Origin: Anaerolineales bacterium
GTDB lineage: Bacteria > Chloroflexota > Anaerolineae > Anaerolineales > Villigracilaceae
Length of the DNA stretch: 64,000 nt
Assembly (NCBI GenBank): GCA_023382595.1
Contig: JAHDWB010000001.1
Coordinates: forward strand, 496,001-560,000
Direction: 5' to 3'
Of the stretch, positions 42,652 to 51,316 are shown piece by piece. Position numbers and translations under genes: made by a program. Under the pieces are notes generated by a model. It had not been told where the DNA came from. It saw only the letters and a list, made by a program, of their open reading frames with translations, and did no database searches. Position 1 is the stretch's first letter. Every line of letters starts with the position of its first letter.

Positions 42652-43170
42652 ATGCAACATTCCGATTGGCTGGAGCAGTATTTGGAGAGGGTGTCGCAAT
42701 CGTCGGAGGAGGGACGCGGGGCGGTCGAGTTTGTGAGGGCAAACAGGATTCGGGTCGGGTTGAGGCGGGCGCGGAAAAGCGTGGGAGCGTTCTGGCAGTT
42801 TGGCAATAAGTTCTTCCTGAATTCCGCCCACTATACGATGGAGTCCGCGCTGGAAAATCCGCGCGCATGGACGTTGTTCGTGCATGAGGTGCGGCATTTG
42901 CAACAGGGTCCGTTGACGGCACTTTCGATCTACGGCGAGTTGGATGCGTGGCAGGTCGAGTTCCGTTTGTATAAACAATTGACGGGGAAAAGTTTACAGC
43001 CTGCGTTGGAGGAATTGCTCACATTGCCGCTCGGTTTTGATCGCAAGACCCTGCGCCGTGCGCGTCAGTTGATGACGACGTTCGCGGGATTTCGATATGG
43101 CGCGTGGATCCTGCCGTTGTATCCCATCCATAGGGAAATCGTATATTGGGTTACACGCAAATCAGGATAA
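42652..43170 (+). CDS. Putative zincin-like protein with HExxH motif
   Basis: Soluble protein of 172 residues, not recognised as a named family. LFVHEVRHLQQG (residues ~82-93) contains HEVRH, the zinc and catalytic motif of gluzincins. A Glu about 14 residues on, in GELDAWQVE, is a plausible third ligand. The rest is rich in Arg. No signal peptide is seen. It is directly downstream of a lipoprotein gene (2-bp gap), which may be a substrate or partner. Peptidase activity is inferred from the motif only. Confidence 0.55.
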   Translation: MQHSDWLEQYLERVSQSSEEGRGAVEFVRANRIRVGLRRARKSVGAFWQFGNKFFLNSAHYTMESALENPRAWTLFVHEVRHLQQGPLTALSIYGELDAWQVEFRLYKQLTGKSLQPALEELLTLPLGFDRKTLRRARQLMTTFAGFRYGAWILPLYPIHREIVYWVTRKSG

Positions 43171-43225
43171 TCTAACAAATTCAATAGGTATTTTTAATGT
43201 AAAGGGGATCGCTTTGTTGTATGAT

Positions 43226-43423
43226 GGGGACAAGATAGAGAAAGGAGGTTGCGATCGAGACACCGCCTAAAATGCAAGACGAGGGGAAGGGTGAGACGCC
43301 TTGACCTGGTCGGAGCCAACGCTTTAGAACCAGACGTTCCCCTAACGAAAGGAAGGCTGCCACATCACCCCTTCTCTGGAAAGTACGCTCGACGGATGGG
43401 TAAACTCCCATCCGTCTTTTTTT
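43226..43423 (+). ncRNA. Candidate structured non-coding RNA, family unknown
   Basis: The 371-bp gap 43171-43540 has no credible gene but shows several local helices. AGGGGAA (43283-43289) pairs with TTCCCCT (43337-43343). CTGGT with ACCAG encloses GGAGC-CAAC-GCTTT (43306-43332). AGAGAA-GG (43237-43245) pairs with CCTTCTCT (43370-43377). The region ends in a strong terminator at 43391-43423. A possible -10 TATGAT lies at 43220-43225. It does not match SRP, tmRNA, RNase P or a riboswitch recognised here. No plus-strand gene follows within 2 kb. Confidence 0.5.
43391..43423 (+). terminator. Strong rho-independent terminator at the end of the candidate RNA
   Basis: 10-bp perfect stem GACGGATGGG (43391-43400) with CCCATCCGTC (43407-43416), loop TAAACT, then seven T. 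Confidence 0.92.
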
Positions 43424-43448
43424 ATTCATTACCATATATTTCGTTTTT

Positions 43449-43506
43449 TACCGCAAAGAACGCCAAGTTTTAAAGGTTTTCTTTGCGACCTTGGCGAGCT
43501 TCGCGG
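43449..43506. repeat. Intergenic inverted repeat
   Basis: CCGCAAAGAACGCCAAG near 43449-43465 is mirrored by CTTTGCGACCTTGGCG and TCGCGG to about 43506, giving an imperfect long hairpin. It follows the candidate RNA and precedes the 3' end of the PatB-like gene. No coding sequence. Confidence 0.55.
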
Positions 43507-43540
43507 CGACAAGTTGGCATTTGTACGACAGCGAATTTGT

Positions 43541-44701
43541 TTATATTTTCTCCATCGCCCTTCGCATCCGCTCCAATCCCTCCTTCAACATCACGCGTGA
43601 CGTGCCAAAGTTGATCCGCAGGTGACCTTTCCCTTCTTTTCCAAATATCTTTCCATCGCTCAGCGCCACTTTCGCCTTGTCCATGAAAAACTCAAAGGGC
43701 GATTCGATGCCTGTCTGCGTGAAATCCAGCCAGCCGAGGTAGGTCGCGGCGGGAATCGTCGTACGGACGTTCGGCATATGTTCCGTCACATAGTCCACGA
43801 GAAAATCACGGTTGGAGGTGAGATGGCGGAGCAGGTCCGCGAGCCAGCGGTCACATTTGCCCAAATATGCCGTGTGCGCGGCGTGGAGTCCTGGACTGGC
43901 GACATGCAAACTCAGGTGATGTATCTCTTTTTCGAACCGCTCGCGTAATTCCTTGTTCGGGATGACCGCAAATCCGCAAAACAAACCGGGAACGTTGAAG
44001 GTCTTGGACGGTGCGACCAAGGTGATGACGTATTTCTCGATCTCGCGCGAGAGTTTCGCCATCGGCGTGAACGTATTGCCGTCCAGCAACAACTCGGCAT
44101 GGATTTCATCTGAAACGATCAGCACCTTGTGTTTGATGCATATCTCCGCCATGCGCGTCAGTTCCTTGCGCGAGAAGATGATCCCCAGCGGGTTGTGCGG
44201 ATTGCACAGCAGGAACATCCGCGCTTTCTTTACGCGCTTCTCGAACAGGTCCCAGTCAACTTCGTAACGGATGACATTGCCCTTGATCGTCTTCACGAGT
44301 GGAATATCCACCTGCGGGGTGCCGACATTATGCTTCACGTCATGGAACGCGTTGTACACCGGCGTCAGGATCGCCACGCCTTTCTTCGGCGAACAGAACG
44401 CGCGCGCCGCAACGCTGAATCCAGCCACGATGCCCGGCGTCGCCAACACAGCCTCGGGCTTGACCTTCCAGCGGTATAGATGTTCCATCCGCGCGGCGAC
44501 GGTCTCCTGCAAAACCGGTCCGGGAATCTCATATCCCAGCACGCCGTGATCCAGTCGTTTGCGCAGCGCATCCAGGATCGGTTTCGGCGCAGGGAAGTCC
44601 ATATCCGCGACCCACATCGGCAGGACATCTTTCGGATATGCCGTCCATTTGGTTAGGTTGATGTTCTTGCGGCGGTCAGGGGTGATGTTGAAGTTTGTCA
44701 T
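43541..44701 (-). CDS. PatB/MalY family C-S lyase (PLP aminotransferase fold)
   Basis: Cytoplasmic PLP enzyme of 386 residues. Start blocks WTAYPKDVLPMWVADMDFP and GVLGYEIPG are diagnostic for PatB/MalY. The PLP lysine is in APSKTFNVPGLFCGF (~residue 236). LLCNPHNPLG and SDEIHAELLL are the other cofactor blocks. The family cleaves cystathionine or cysteine conjugates, releasing a thiol. The start at 44701 has AAGGA 5-9 bp upstream; a longer in-frame start at 44749 adds unmatched residues. Confidence 0.9.
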   Translation of the reverse strand: MTNFNITPDRRKNINLTKWTAYPKDVLPMWVADMDFPAPKPILDALRKRLDHGVLGYEIPGPVLQETVAARMEHLYRWKVKPEAVLATPGIVAGFSVAARAFCSPKKGVAILTPVYNAFHDVKHNVGTPQVDIPLVKTIKGNVIRYEVDWDLFEKRVKKARMFLLCNPHNPLGIIFSRKELTRMAEICIKHKVLIVSDEIHAELLLDGNTFTPMAKLSREIEKYVITLVAPSKTFNVPGLFCGFAVIPNKELRERFEKEIHHLSLHVASPGLHAAHTAYLGKCDRWLADLLRHLTSNRDFLVDYVTEHMPNVRTTIPAATYLGWLDFTQTGIESPFEFFMDKAKVALSDGKIFGKEGKGHLRINFGTSRVMLKEGLERMRRAMEKI

Positions 44702-44767
44702 GGGTTCCTTTTGAAATTGTGGGATGCAAGACGTGGGGTGCAGCGACACCGCGCGCCTACAACCATT

Positions 44768-45412
44768 TTATTTTTTATACGCTACGATCATCCCGTCACG
44801 CATTGGGGCAAGGGATACGATCCAATCGTTATCCTGTGTGATCTGTTTCGTAAATTCGTGCACGCCCAGCGTCGCAGGCGACAGGTCGGCCTTATCGAAA
44901 ATGCGTCCGTGCCAGAGCATATTGTCAATGATCAGCAACCCGCCGCTGCGCAATTTCTCCTTAATGATCGGCAGTGACGCGGGATAGGCTTCCTTGTCAA
45001 TATCGTTGAAGATGATATCGAACGTCCCTTCAGTTTGACGGAGCGCCTCCAGCGCCTCCGAAACGTGGAACTGGACGATGTCCGCGCTTCCCAACTTGAC
45101 GAGATGTCTGCGTGCCCTTTCAGACAGTTCTTCATCCCAGACAGTGTGATGCACCACGCCGCCGCCGTTTTCCTTTATCGCTTTCGCGAACCATGCTGTC
45201 GAATATCCATAGCCGGAGCCGAGCTCAAAAACGGACGTCGCCTTTATCATCCGCGCCAGTTGGTAACAGTAATATCCGCAGGCGGGACCGATGATGGGAA
45301 AGTCATGCTCCTCGGCGTATGCCTCCATTTCCATCAACTCCGCCTCCCGCGGCGGAACGAGGGACGTGATGTAATTCTGCGCATTTTCATAGGTCAATAG
45401 ATCGTCCGTCAT
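44768..45412 (-). CDS. SAM-dependent O-methyltransferase, CCoAOMT family
   Basis: Cytoplasmic methyltransferase of 214 residues, caffeoyl-CoA O-methyltransferase type. SAM motif I is FELGSGYGYSTAWFA (~residues 57-71). The metal-binding Asp is in FNDIDKEAYPA and the second in LIIDNMLWHGRI. In bacteria these enzymes methylate catechol-like hydroxyls, but the substrate is unknown. A GGAGG Shine-Dalgarno sequence lies 5 bp before the start. It follows the same direction as the PatB-like gene, 67 bp upstream of it. Confidence 0.88.
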   Translation of the reverse strand: MTDDLLTYENAQNYITSLVPPREAELMEMEAYAEEHDFPIIGPACGYYCYQLARMIKATSVFELGSGYGYSTAWFAKAIKENGGGVVHHTVWDEELSERARRHLVKLGSADIVQFHVSEALEALRQTEGTFDIIFNDIDKEAYPASLPIIKEKLRSGGLLIIDNMLWHGRIFDKADLSPATLGVHEFTKQITQDNDWIVSLAPMRDGMIVAYKK

Positions 45413-45629
45413 GACTGCCTCCGTGTTCTAAATTGAATGATCAAATTGTACATCATCACACACAGCGGATGTCCATATTACAGAAAACAGGAATAGGCGC
45501 AAGAAAGAAAGATGCGAAAATCCCAAAATTTCCTCACAGGTGGTTCATCCTAAAATCCTGTTTGCTGTTAGAATAGTCTCTTGGGACTCGTTCCCAGTAA
45601 TGAATTAAACTTCAAGGATCCCGCCCTGA

Positions 45630-46823
45630 ATGAAATATAATTTCCAATTATTCTGGCGAACGTTCTATCGCTCGTTCTTCGACCACAAAAACACCACCGC
45701 CCGCCTCACGAAAAAAAGACTGATCTTTCTCCTGCTTTTCTACACTGTCTGGCCCATCGGCAGTCTCATCCACTGGTTTTGCTTCTGGCTGGACGACATT
45801 CTCTTCCCCGCCTACAAAAATCACCAAATCGAAAAACCGCTCTTTATACTGGGCAACCTGCGCAGCGGATCGACCTTTCTACACCGCCTGCTCTCGCGTG
45901 ATTCGGAAACCTTCACCAGCCTGACGACATGGGATATTTACCTCACGCCTTCGGTCACGCAAAAGAAGATCACACAGTTCGTTTCGCGCCTCGATAAAAA
46001 ATATTTCAACAGCATATTGCACCGCGCGCTGTTCGCGTTCGACCGCGCCACGCTCGGCAAGATAAAAATCCACCCGATCTCGTTCTTCCAACCCGAAGAG
46101 GATGAGAACATCCATCTGCACATCTGGGACGGCTATTTCGTGACCTTCCTCTTCCCGTTCATGGATGAGATGCCGAATTACCAGCACTTCGACGAGGCGC
46201 TTTCCCCCGAACACAAGCAGCGCATCATGACGTTCTACAAATCCATGCTGCAGCGGCATATGTACGCTACGGGCAAGAAATATTTCGTGGCAAAGAATCC
46301 CGCCTTCAGCGCCAAGGTCGAAACGCTGGTCGAGTTCTTCCCCGATGCGCGCATCATCTACCTCGCCCGCAACCCGCTCGACATGCTGCCCTCCACCATC
46401 TCGTGGATCAACTATGCGCGCCGTCAATTCACCGAACCCGGGGATGGATATTTCTACATCGAAGAAATCCTCGACATGACCCAGCACTGGTACCGCCACC
46501 CGCTCCAATACCTGGATGCGCATCCATCTCCCCGTTACCTGATCCTGAACTATGACGATCTGATCCTGCGCCCGGAGGCGGTCATCCGCGGGTTCTACGA
46601 GCAGTTTGGTTACCCCGATAAGCCCGGTCTGCCCTATATCATTGACCAGGCTGTCAAAGAAACCATGACCTTCAACAGCGACCATAGCTATTCCTACGAA
46701 CAGATGGGCTTCACCCGCGAGCAGATCGTGGAAGTTTACAGGGACATCTTCGAACGTTTCGGGTTCGACACGCGCGAAGACGAAGCCCTGCTCCCCGTCA
46801 AACGAGTGGAACTGGATAGATAA
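45630..46823 (+). CDS. Sulfotransferase family protein
   Basis: Protein of 397 residues. The 5'-phosphosulfate-binding loop is NLRSGSTFLHRLLSRD (residues ~82-97). The 3'-phosphate motif is YLARNPLDMLPSTISWI (~250). A hydrophobic segment near residues 30-52 could anchor it to the membrane. PAPS-dependent transfer of sulfate to a lipid or carbohydrate is likely, with the acceptor unknown. AAGGATCC lies 10 bp before the ATG. It is monocistronic and followed by a terminator. Confidence 0.82.
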   Translation: MKYNFQLFWRTFYRSFFDHKNTTARLTKKRLIFLLLFYTVWPIGSLIHWFCFWLDDILFPAYKNHQIEKPLFILGNLRSGSTFLHRLLSRDSETFTSLTTWDIYLTPSVTQKKITQFVSRLDKKYFNSILHRALFAFDRATLGKIKIHPISFFQPEEDENIHLHIWDGYFVTFLFPFMDEMPNYQHFDEALSPEHKQRIMTFYKSMLQRHMYATGKKYFVAKNPAFSAKVETLVEFFPDARIIYLARNPLDMLPSTISWINYARRQFTEPGDGYFYIEEILDMTQHWYRHPLQYLDAHPSPRYLILNYDDLILRPEAVIRGFYEQFGYPDKPGLPYIIDQAVKETMTFNSDHSYSYEQMGFTREQIVEVYRDIFERFGFDTREDEALLPVKRVELDR

Positions 46824-46824
46824 C

Positions 46825-46857
46825 AAAAAAGAGCGTCCCGTTGCGGACGCTCTTTTT
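46825..46857. terminator. Bidirectional rho-independent terminator
   Basis: Stem GAGCGTCC (46831-46838) with GGACGCTC (46845-46852), A6 before and T5 after. It serves the sulfotransferase gene on the plus strand and lgt on the minus strand. Confidence 0.9.
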
Positions 46858-46864
46858 GATTTGC

Positions 46865-48007
46865 TTACTTCTCGGTCTTGCGCTTGATCGCCGGTTTCTT
46901 CTCTTTCGGCAGCAATTTTGCGGGGGCTTTCTTTGTCCTTGCAGGCGCTTTCACCGGCGGCTTTCTGGTGGAGGGTTTCTTCGCCGCTGTGGAGGTTGTG
47001 GACTTCTTCCTCACGGTTCCAGATGATCTCTCCGCCGCTTTCTTCACAACTGGCTTCTCCGGCTCGGAACTGATCTCTTCCTCTTCATCATCCATATCGG
47101 AGACATCTTCCACATACTCCCGGCGCGGACGGGATTTCTTCTCCACTTTCTTGAGCTGATATTCATCCGCCCAGCCTTCGGCAAGCGCGAGTTTGATCTT
47201 CCCGAGCCGCGCCAAAAGCATTACCAGACCGACAACCGCCATCAAGAAAGAGACTGCCATCGTATAACTGATGAACGTCTCGCCGATGCGCGCCTGATCG
47301 GGGCGGAAGAACTCGATGAAGGTGCGGGAAAGTCCCGCCAGGAGAAGCCACGCACTGAAGATCGCGCCGGGTTTTAGTTCATCTTCATAACGGCGGGACA
47401 GCCACAACAAGAATAGCACGATCAACACATTCAGGATCATCTCGTAGGCAAACGTCGGGTGGAAACGAGTCGTCTCAACGGGATACAGGCTGGTCGGGAA
47501 TTGCGGGAGGCGGTGTGCCGCATCGATGGAAATGCCCCACGGAAGCTGGGTCGGCGGACCGTACAATTCCTGATTAATGAAATTGCCCAATCTGCCGAAC
47601 GCCTGACCAAGAAGCGCGGCAGGAGCAATGGCGTCCAAAAACAGCCAGGTATCGTATCCGTTCCGCTTCAGGAAGATTGCCAGTGCAATGCCGCCAAACA
47701 GCAGACCGCCAAAGAAATGCAGACCAGCAATCGGCGGGCGGATGATCGCCCACGGGTCCTGAATATAGGTTTGATTGCCGCCCAGCGTGCTGTTGACAAC
47801 GAACCACAAGCGCGCGCCCAAAATACCGACAATGACCGCCCACACCATCGCGTCGATCAGCGTTTCACTGCTCTCGCCGCGCCTGCGGATCTCGCGCTCA
47901 GCAATCCATGCGCCGATCAGGACGCCGGTCATCACGATCACGCCGTACCATGTCAATTCAACGTTGAAGTTGAATAATTTGAAACTGAAAATTACAGGGT
48001 CTATCAT
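46865..48007 (-). CDS. lgt: Prolipoprotein diacylglyceryl transferase with long basic C-terminal tail
   Basis: Seven-helix membrane enzyme that attaches diacylglycerol to the lipobox cysteine of prolipoproteins, such as those in this window. The signature is FGRLGNFINQELYG (residues ~134-147). IAGLHFFGGLLFGG and TSLYPVE are also conserved. The catalytic domain ends near residue 285. A further ~95 residues are unusual: an acidic patch (MDDEEEEISSEPE), then Lys/Ala/Pro/Ser/Thr-rich repeats (KKPSTRKPPVKAPARTKKA). AGAGG lies 8 bp before the ATG, and TATAAT lies upstream at 48035-48040. Confidence 0.93.
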   Translation of the reverse strand: MIDPVIFSFKLFNFNVELTWYGVIVMTGVLIGAWIAEREIRRRGESSETLIDAMVWAVIVGILGARLWFVVNSTLGGNQTYIQDPWAIIRPPIAGLHFFGGLLFGGIALAIFLKRNGYDTWLFLDAIAPAALLGQAFGRLGNFINQELYGPPTQLPWGISIDAAHRLPQFPTSLYPVETTRFHPTFAYEMILNVLIVLFLLWLSRRYEDELKPGAIFSAWLLLAGLSRTFIEFFRPDQARIGETFISYTMAVSFLMAVVGLVMLLARLGKIKLALAEGWADEYQLKKVEKKSRPRREYVEDVSDMDDEEEEISSEPEKPVVKKAAERSSGTVRKKSTTSTAAKKPSTRKPPVKAPARTKKAPAKLLPKEKKPAIKRKTEK

Positions 48008-48150
48008 TGAAATACCTCTGAGTGAATTTCGGTAATTATATCATCCAAACAGTATGCAAATCCTTGGCGCAAAGCGCATACGCAATTCAAAAAAGGCGCG
48101 GATTTTCAGCAAAATAATTTGGGCAAATTATGTAAACAATATCGCGCATG

Positions 48151-48205
48151 TTGACAAAGAATAAACGACATGTGTCATTCAAGAATGTGACAAATAACAC
48201 ATGTC
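48151..48205 (+). promoter_or_regulatory. Nested dyads upstream of the Rrf2 regulator and cydAB
   Basis: GACATGTGT (48167-48175) is perfectly inverted as ACACATGTC (48197-48205). Inside these lies GTCATTC-AA-GAATG(T)GAC (about 48174-48191). TTGACA (48151-48156) is a good -35, although the matching -10 is not clear. The spacing is suited to one or two dimers of an Rrf2-type regulator. The gap 48008-48287 has no gene. Confidence 0.55.
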
Positions 48206-48287
48206 AATCCCAAGTGAAATTCTTACAATGTCCGTAAACGTTGACTCCTGCGCTCAACATTTACCCGTCATCTGATTGGACAACCCC

Positions 48288-48770
48288 ATGCTTAGAATTA
48301 ACCGTCAAACCGATTACGCCGTCCGTGTGGTGCTGGCGCTTTCCAAAAAGCCAAAAGGCATGCGCCTGCCCACATCCGAGATCGGGCGCGAAATGCTCAT
48401 TCCGCCCGCCCTGCTCCAGCGCATCGTCGCAGAACTGGCGGCTGGCGGTTTCATCGAAACCCAGGCGGGGCGCGACGGCGGTATCTCTCTTGCGCATGAT
48501 CCAAGCCAGATCACCTTTTTGCAGGTCGTCGAACAGTTCGAAGGCGAGCTCTATCTCTCCGATTGCGTTATCAAGCCCGACGAGTGCCCGTTCCAGCGCA
48601 GATGCCCCGTTCACTGTCAGTGGATTCGACTGAAGAACATCCTGCGCGACGAAATGTCCCGCATGACCTTTCAACAACTGGTGGATGAGGGCGAACAACT
48701 CGCCTCCCCCGCGCTGACGCTTGATCCCGTTTCAACCAGCATTCCCATCGCTGAAAGCATCCCCGCATAA
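48288..48770 (+). CDS. Rrf2 family transcriptional regulator
   Basis: Winged-helix regulator of 160 residues. INRQTDYAVRVVLALS is the standard start, and IPPALLQRIVAELAAGG is the recognition helix region. Cys93, Cys100, Cys106 and Cys110 (SDCVIKPDEC and RRCPVHC) probably bind an Fe-S cluster. The layout resembles NsrR/IscR (three cysteines) with one extra Cys. The neighbouring cydAB suggests a sensor of NO, O2 or redox state that adjusts cytochrome bd. ATG 48288 matches the family N-terminus; no strong Shine-Dalgarno sequence is present. Confidence 0.88.
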   Translation: MLRINRQTDYAVRVVLALSKKPKGMRLPTSEIGREMLIPPALLQRIVAELAAGGFIETQAGRDGGISLAHDPSQITFLQVVEQFEGELYLSDCVIKPDECPFQRRCPVHCQWIRLKNILRDEMSRMTFQQLVDEGEQLASPALTLDPVSTSIPIAESIPA

Positions 48771-48854
48771 CCCAAGGAGGTTCTCCATCATCGACCGAAC
48801 ATCTTCAACGCTCCCGCTGTCATAATCAACAAACTTTTTTGGAGAATACATCGT

Positions 48855-50255
48855 ATGGATCCCATCACTCTATCAAGGTGGCAGTTTGGTCTTACCACCG
48901 TCTATCACTTCCTCTTCGTCCCGCTCACGCTGGGACTTTCCTGGTTTGTGGCATATTTCCAAACCCGCTTCTATCAAACCAGGGATGAAACGTATCGCAA
49001 ATCGGCAAAGTTCTGGGGCAAACTCTTCCTCATCAACTTTGCCATCGGTGTCGTGACCGGCATCGTGCAGGAATTCCAGTTCGGCATGAACTGGTCGGAA
49101 TATTCACGCTACGTCGGCGACATCTTCGGCGCGCCGCTGGCAGTGGAAGCGCTGATGGCATTCTTCCTCGAATCGACCTTCCTCGGCGTATGGATCTTCG
49201 GCGAAGGAAAAATCCCTGAGAAGATGCATCTTGCTTCCATCTGGCTGGTCGCCATCGGCTCGAATTTATCTGCGCTGTGGATTTTGCTCGCCAACGGCTG
49301 GATGCAGCACCCGGTCGGCTACGTCATCAACGAAATCAACGGGCGCGCCGAACTGGTAGACTTCTTCGCGCTCATCTCCAACCCCAAAGGCTGGCTGTTC
49401 TTCTGGCACACCGTCGCCGCCGGACTTGCCACCGCCAGTTTCTTCGTCATTGGCATCAGCGCGTATCACATCGTCCGCAAGCAGAATGTGGAACTGTTCA
49501 AGCGCTCCTTCCTGACCGCCACCATCGTCGGCTTGATCGCCAGCACACTGGTCTTTTTCGGTGGTCACACCAACGGACAGTTCATGTTCGAAACCCAACC
49601 GATGAAATTCTCCGCCATTGAAGCACACTGGGAAACATCCGCGCCCGCCGATTTCTCCATTCTCACCATCGGCGACCTGAGCGGAAAACACGAAGTGTGG
49701 TCGTTCCGCACGAGTCAGATCGGCATCCCCGGAGTCTTAAGCTTCCTGGCGTGTAACAACTTCGATTGTGAGGTCCGAGGCGTGTATGACATCCAGGCGG
49801 AATACGAAGCGTTGTACGGTCCCGGAGATTACATCCCGCTCATGGTCGTCACCTATTGGACCTTCCGCTTCATGATGACCATCGGCTTCGCGATGATGCT
49901 GCTTGCTTTCCTGTTCCTGCTTGCCACGCGCGGAAAATATGAAAATGCCAAGTGGATGAAGTGGGTGCCGTGGGTGATCGTCCTGCCGTATATCGCCAAT
50001 GCCAGCGGATGGATCCTGACCGAAATGGGGCGCCAGCCGTGGATCGTGCAGGGCTTGCTCAAGGTGGAGGATGCGGTGTCGCCCAACCTCACTACTGTGG
50101 ACCTGTTGATCTCGCTGATCGGGTATACGGTTGTGTACGGCGCGCTTGCCGGAGCCATGTATTACCTGATGAAAAAATACGCCATCGCCGGACCCGACGC
50201 CGCCATGCACGAATCGGTGGACGTTGCCACTGCCGCCGTCGGCGCGGACGACTAG
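48855..50255 (+). CDS. cydA: Cytochrome bd oxidase subunit I
   Basis: Quinol oxidase subunit of 466 residues, membrane. It oxidises quinol and houses hemes b558, b595 and d. His18 in TTVYHFLFVPLT is an axial heme ligand. FFWHTVAAGLATASF contains the second conserved His region. GRQPW is in TEMGRQPWIVQG. The Q loop is short compared with E. coli CydA, as in the CIO-like/short-Q-loop type. The cydB gene follows 10 bp later. The RBS is TGGAGAATACATCGT. Confidence 0.95.
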   Translation: MDPITLSRWQFGLTTVYHFLFVPLTLGLSWFVAYFQTRFYQTRDETYRKSAKFWGKLFLINFAIGVVTGIVQEFQFGMNWSEYSRYVGDIFGAPLAVEALMAFFLESTFLGVWIFGEGKIPEKMHLASIWLVAIGSNLSALWILLANGWMQHPVGYVINEINGRAELVDFFALISNPKGWLFFWHTVAAGLATASFFVIGISAYHIVRKQNVELFKRSFLTATIVGLIASTLVFFGGHTNGQFMFETQPMKFSAIEAHWETSAPADFSILTIGDLSGKHEVWSFRTSQIGIPGVLSFLACNNFDCEVRGVYDIQAEYEALYGPGDYIPLMVVTYWTFRFMMTIGFAMMLLAFLFLLATRGKYENAKWMKWVPWVIVLPYIANASGWILTEMGRQPWIVQGLLKVEDAVSPNLTTVDLLISLIGYTVVYGALAGAMYYLMKKYAIAGPDAAMHESVDVATAAVGADD

Positions 50256-50265
50256 GAGAAACACC

Positions 50266-51291
50266 ATGTCTTACGAATTTTTGCAAACACTCTGGTTCAT
50301 ATTGATCGCCGTGCTGTGGATCGGGTTCTTCTTCCTCGAAGGTTTCGATTTCGGCGTCGGCATGTTATTGCCCTTCCTCGGCAAGAAGGATGAGGAACGC
50401 CGCGCCATCATCAATACGGTCGGACCGACCTGGGACGGTAATGAAGTCTGGCTGTTGACCGCCGGCGGCGCGACCTTCGCCGCATTCCCCCACTGGTATG
50501 CCACCATGTTCAGCGGTTTTTATCTCGCGCTCTTCCTATTGCTGGTCGGGTTGATTATCCGCGGCATTTCATTCGAATACCGCTCCAAGGATGCCAGCCC
50601 GAAGTGGCGTCACACCTTCGATTGGATGATCGCGGTCGGCTCGTTCCTCGCAGCGCTTCTGCTCGGAACTGCATTTGCCAACCTTGCACGCGGCGTGCCG
50701 ATCGATGCGAACATGATGTACACGGGCAACCTGTTCACCCTTCTCAATCCGTTCGGTCTGCTCGGCGGCTTGACCATGGTCACGGTCTTCCTGCTCTACG
50801 GCGCGACCTTCCTGACCCTCAAACTCGAAGGCGACCTGCGCGAGCGCGCCCGCGAACTCTCGAAGAAACTCTACGTTGTCGCGGCGGTCGTGGTCGTCCT
50901 GTTGGCGGTCTTCACGTACACCGCCACAGATATCACCAGCAAGATCGGTGTCAATCCCGGTTTCGTCCCGCTCGCATCGGTGCTTGCGATCGTGCTGGTG
51001 ATCTTTTTCATCAACCGCAAGATGGAGGGCTGGGCTTTCGTCATGACCGCGCTTCATATCGTCCTGACCCAGGTCGCGTTCTTCACGCTGATGTTCCCGC
51101 GTGTGATGATCTCCAGCACCAATCCCGCTTTCTCACTGACCATCTACAACGCATCGTCTTCGCAATACACGCTGACGGTCATGTCCATCGTGGCACTCAT
51201 CTTTGTCCCCATCGTGCTCGCCTACCAGGGCTGGACGTACTACCAGTTCCGCAAACGCATCAGCACGGATAAGAAAAGCCTCGTCTATTAA
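50266..51291 (+). CDS. cydB: Cytochrome bd oxidase subunit II
   Basis: Eight-helix membrane subunit of 341 residues that supports the heme-carrying CydA. The start block WFILIAVLWIGFFFLEGFDFG and GPTWDGNEVWLLTAGGATFAAFP are diagnostic. The ATG at 50266 has TAGGAGA 7-13 bp upstream and is preferred over an in-frame start at 50224 that lies inside cydA. The next gene is cydDC, 133 bp downstream, separated by repeat DNA. Confidence 0.95.
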   Translation: MSYEFLQTLWFILIAVLWIGFFFLEGFDFGVGMLLPFLGKKDEERRAIINTVGPTWDGNEVWLLTAGGATFAAFPHWYATMFSGFYLALFLLLVGLIIRGISFEYRSKDASPKWRHTFDWMIAVGSFLAALLLGTAFANLARGVPIDANMMYTGNLFTLLNPFGLLGGLTMVTVFLLYGATFLTLKLEGDLRERARELSKKLYVVAAVVVVLLAVFTYTATDITSKIGVNPGFVPLASVLAIVLVIFFINRKMEGWAFVMTALHIVLTQVAFFTLMFPRVMISSTNPAFSLTIYNASSSQYTLTVMSIVALIFVPIVLAYQGWTYYQFRKRISTDKKSLVY

Positions 51292-51316
51292 GATCGTTCA
51301 CACGTTTGAAGATTTG

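Noticed and set aside
43226-43423. Reading the candidate RNA as a cobalamin, SAM or T-box riboswitch, or as SRP RNA
   Set aside because: Core conserved motifs of these families were not found, and no regulated gene follows on the strand.
43249-43473. 74-codon open frame covering the candidate RNA
   Set aside because: It runs through the strong terminator at 43391-43423 and has atypical composition for this genome, so it is not accepted as a gene.
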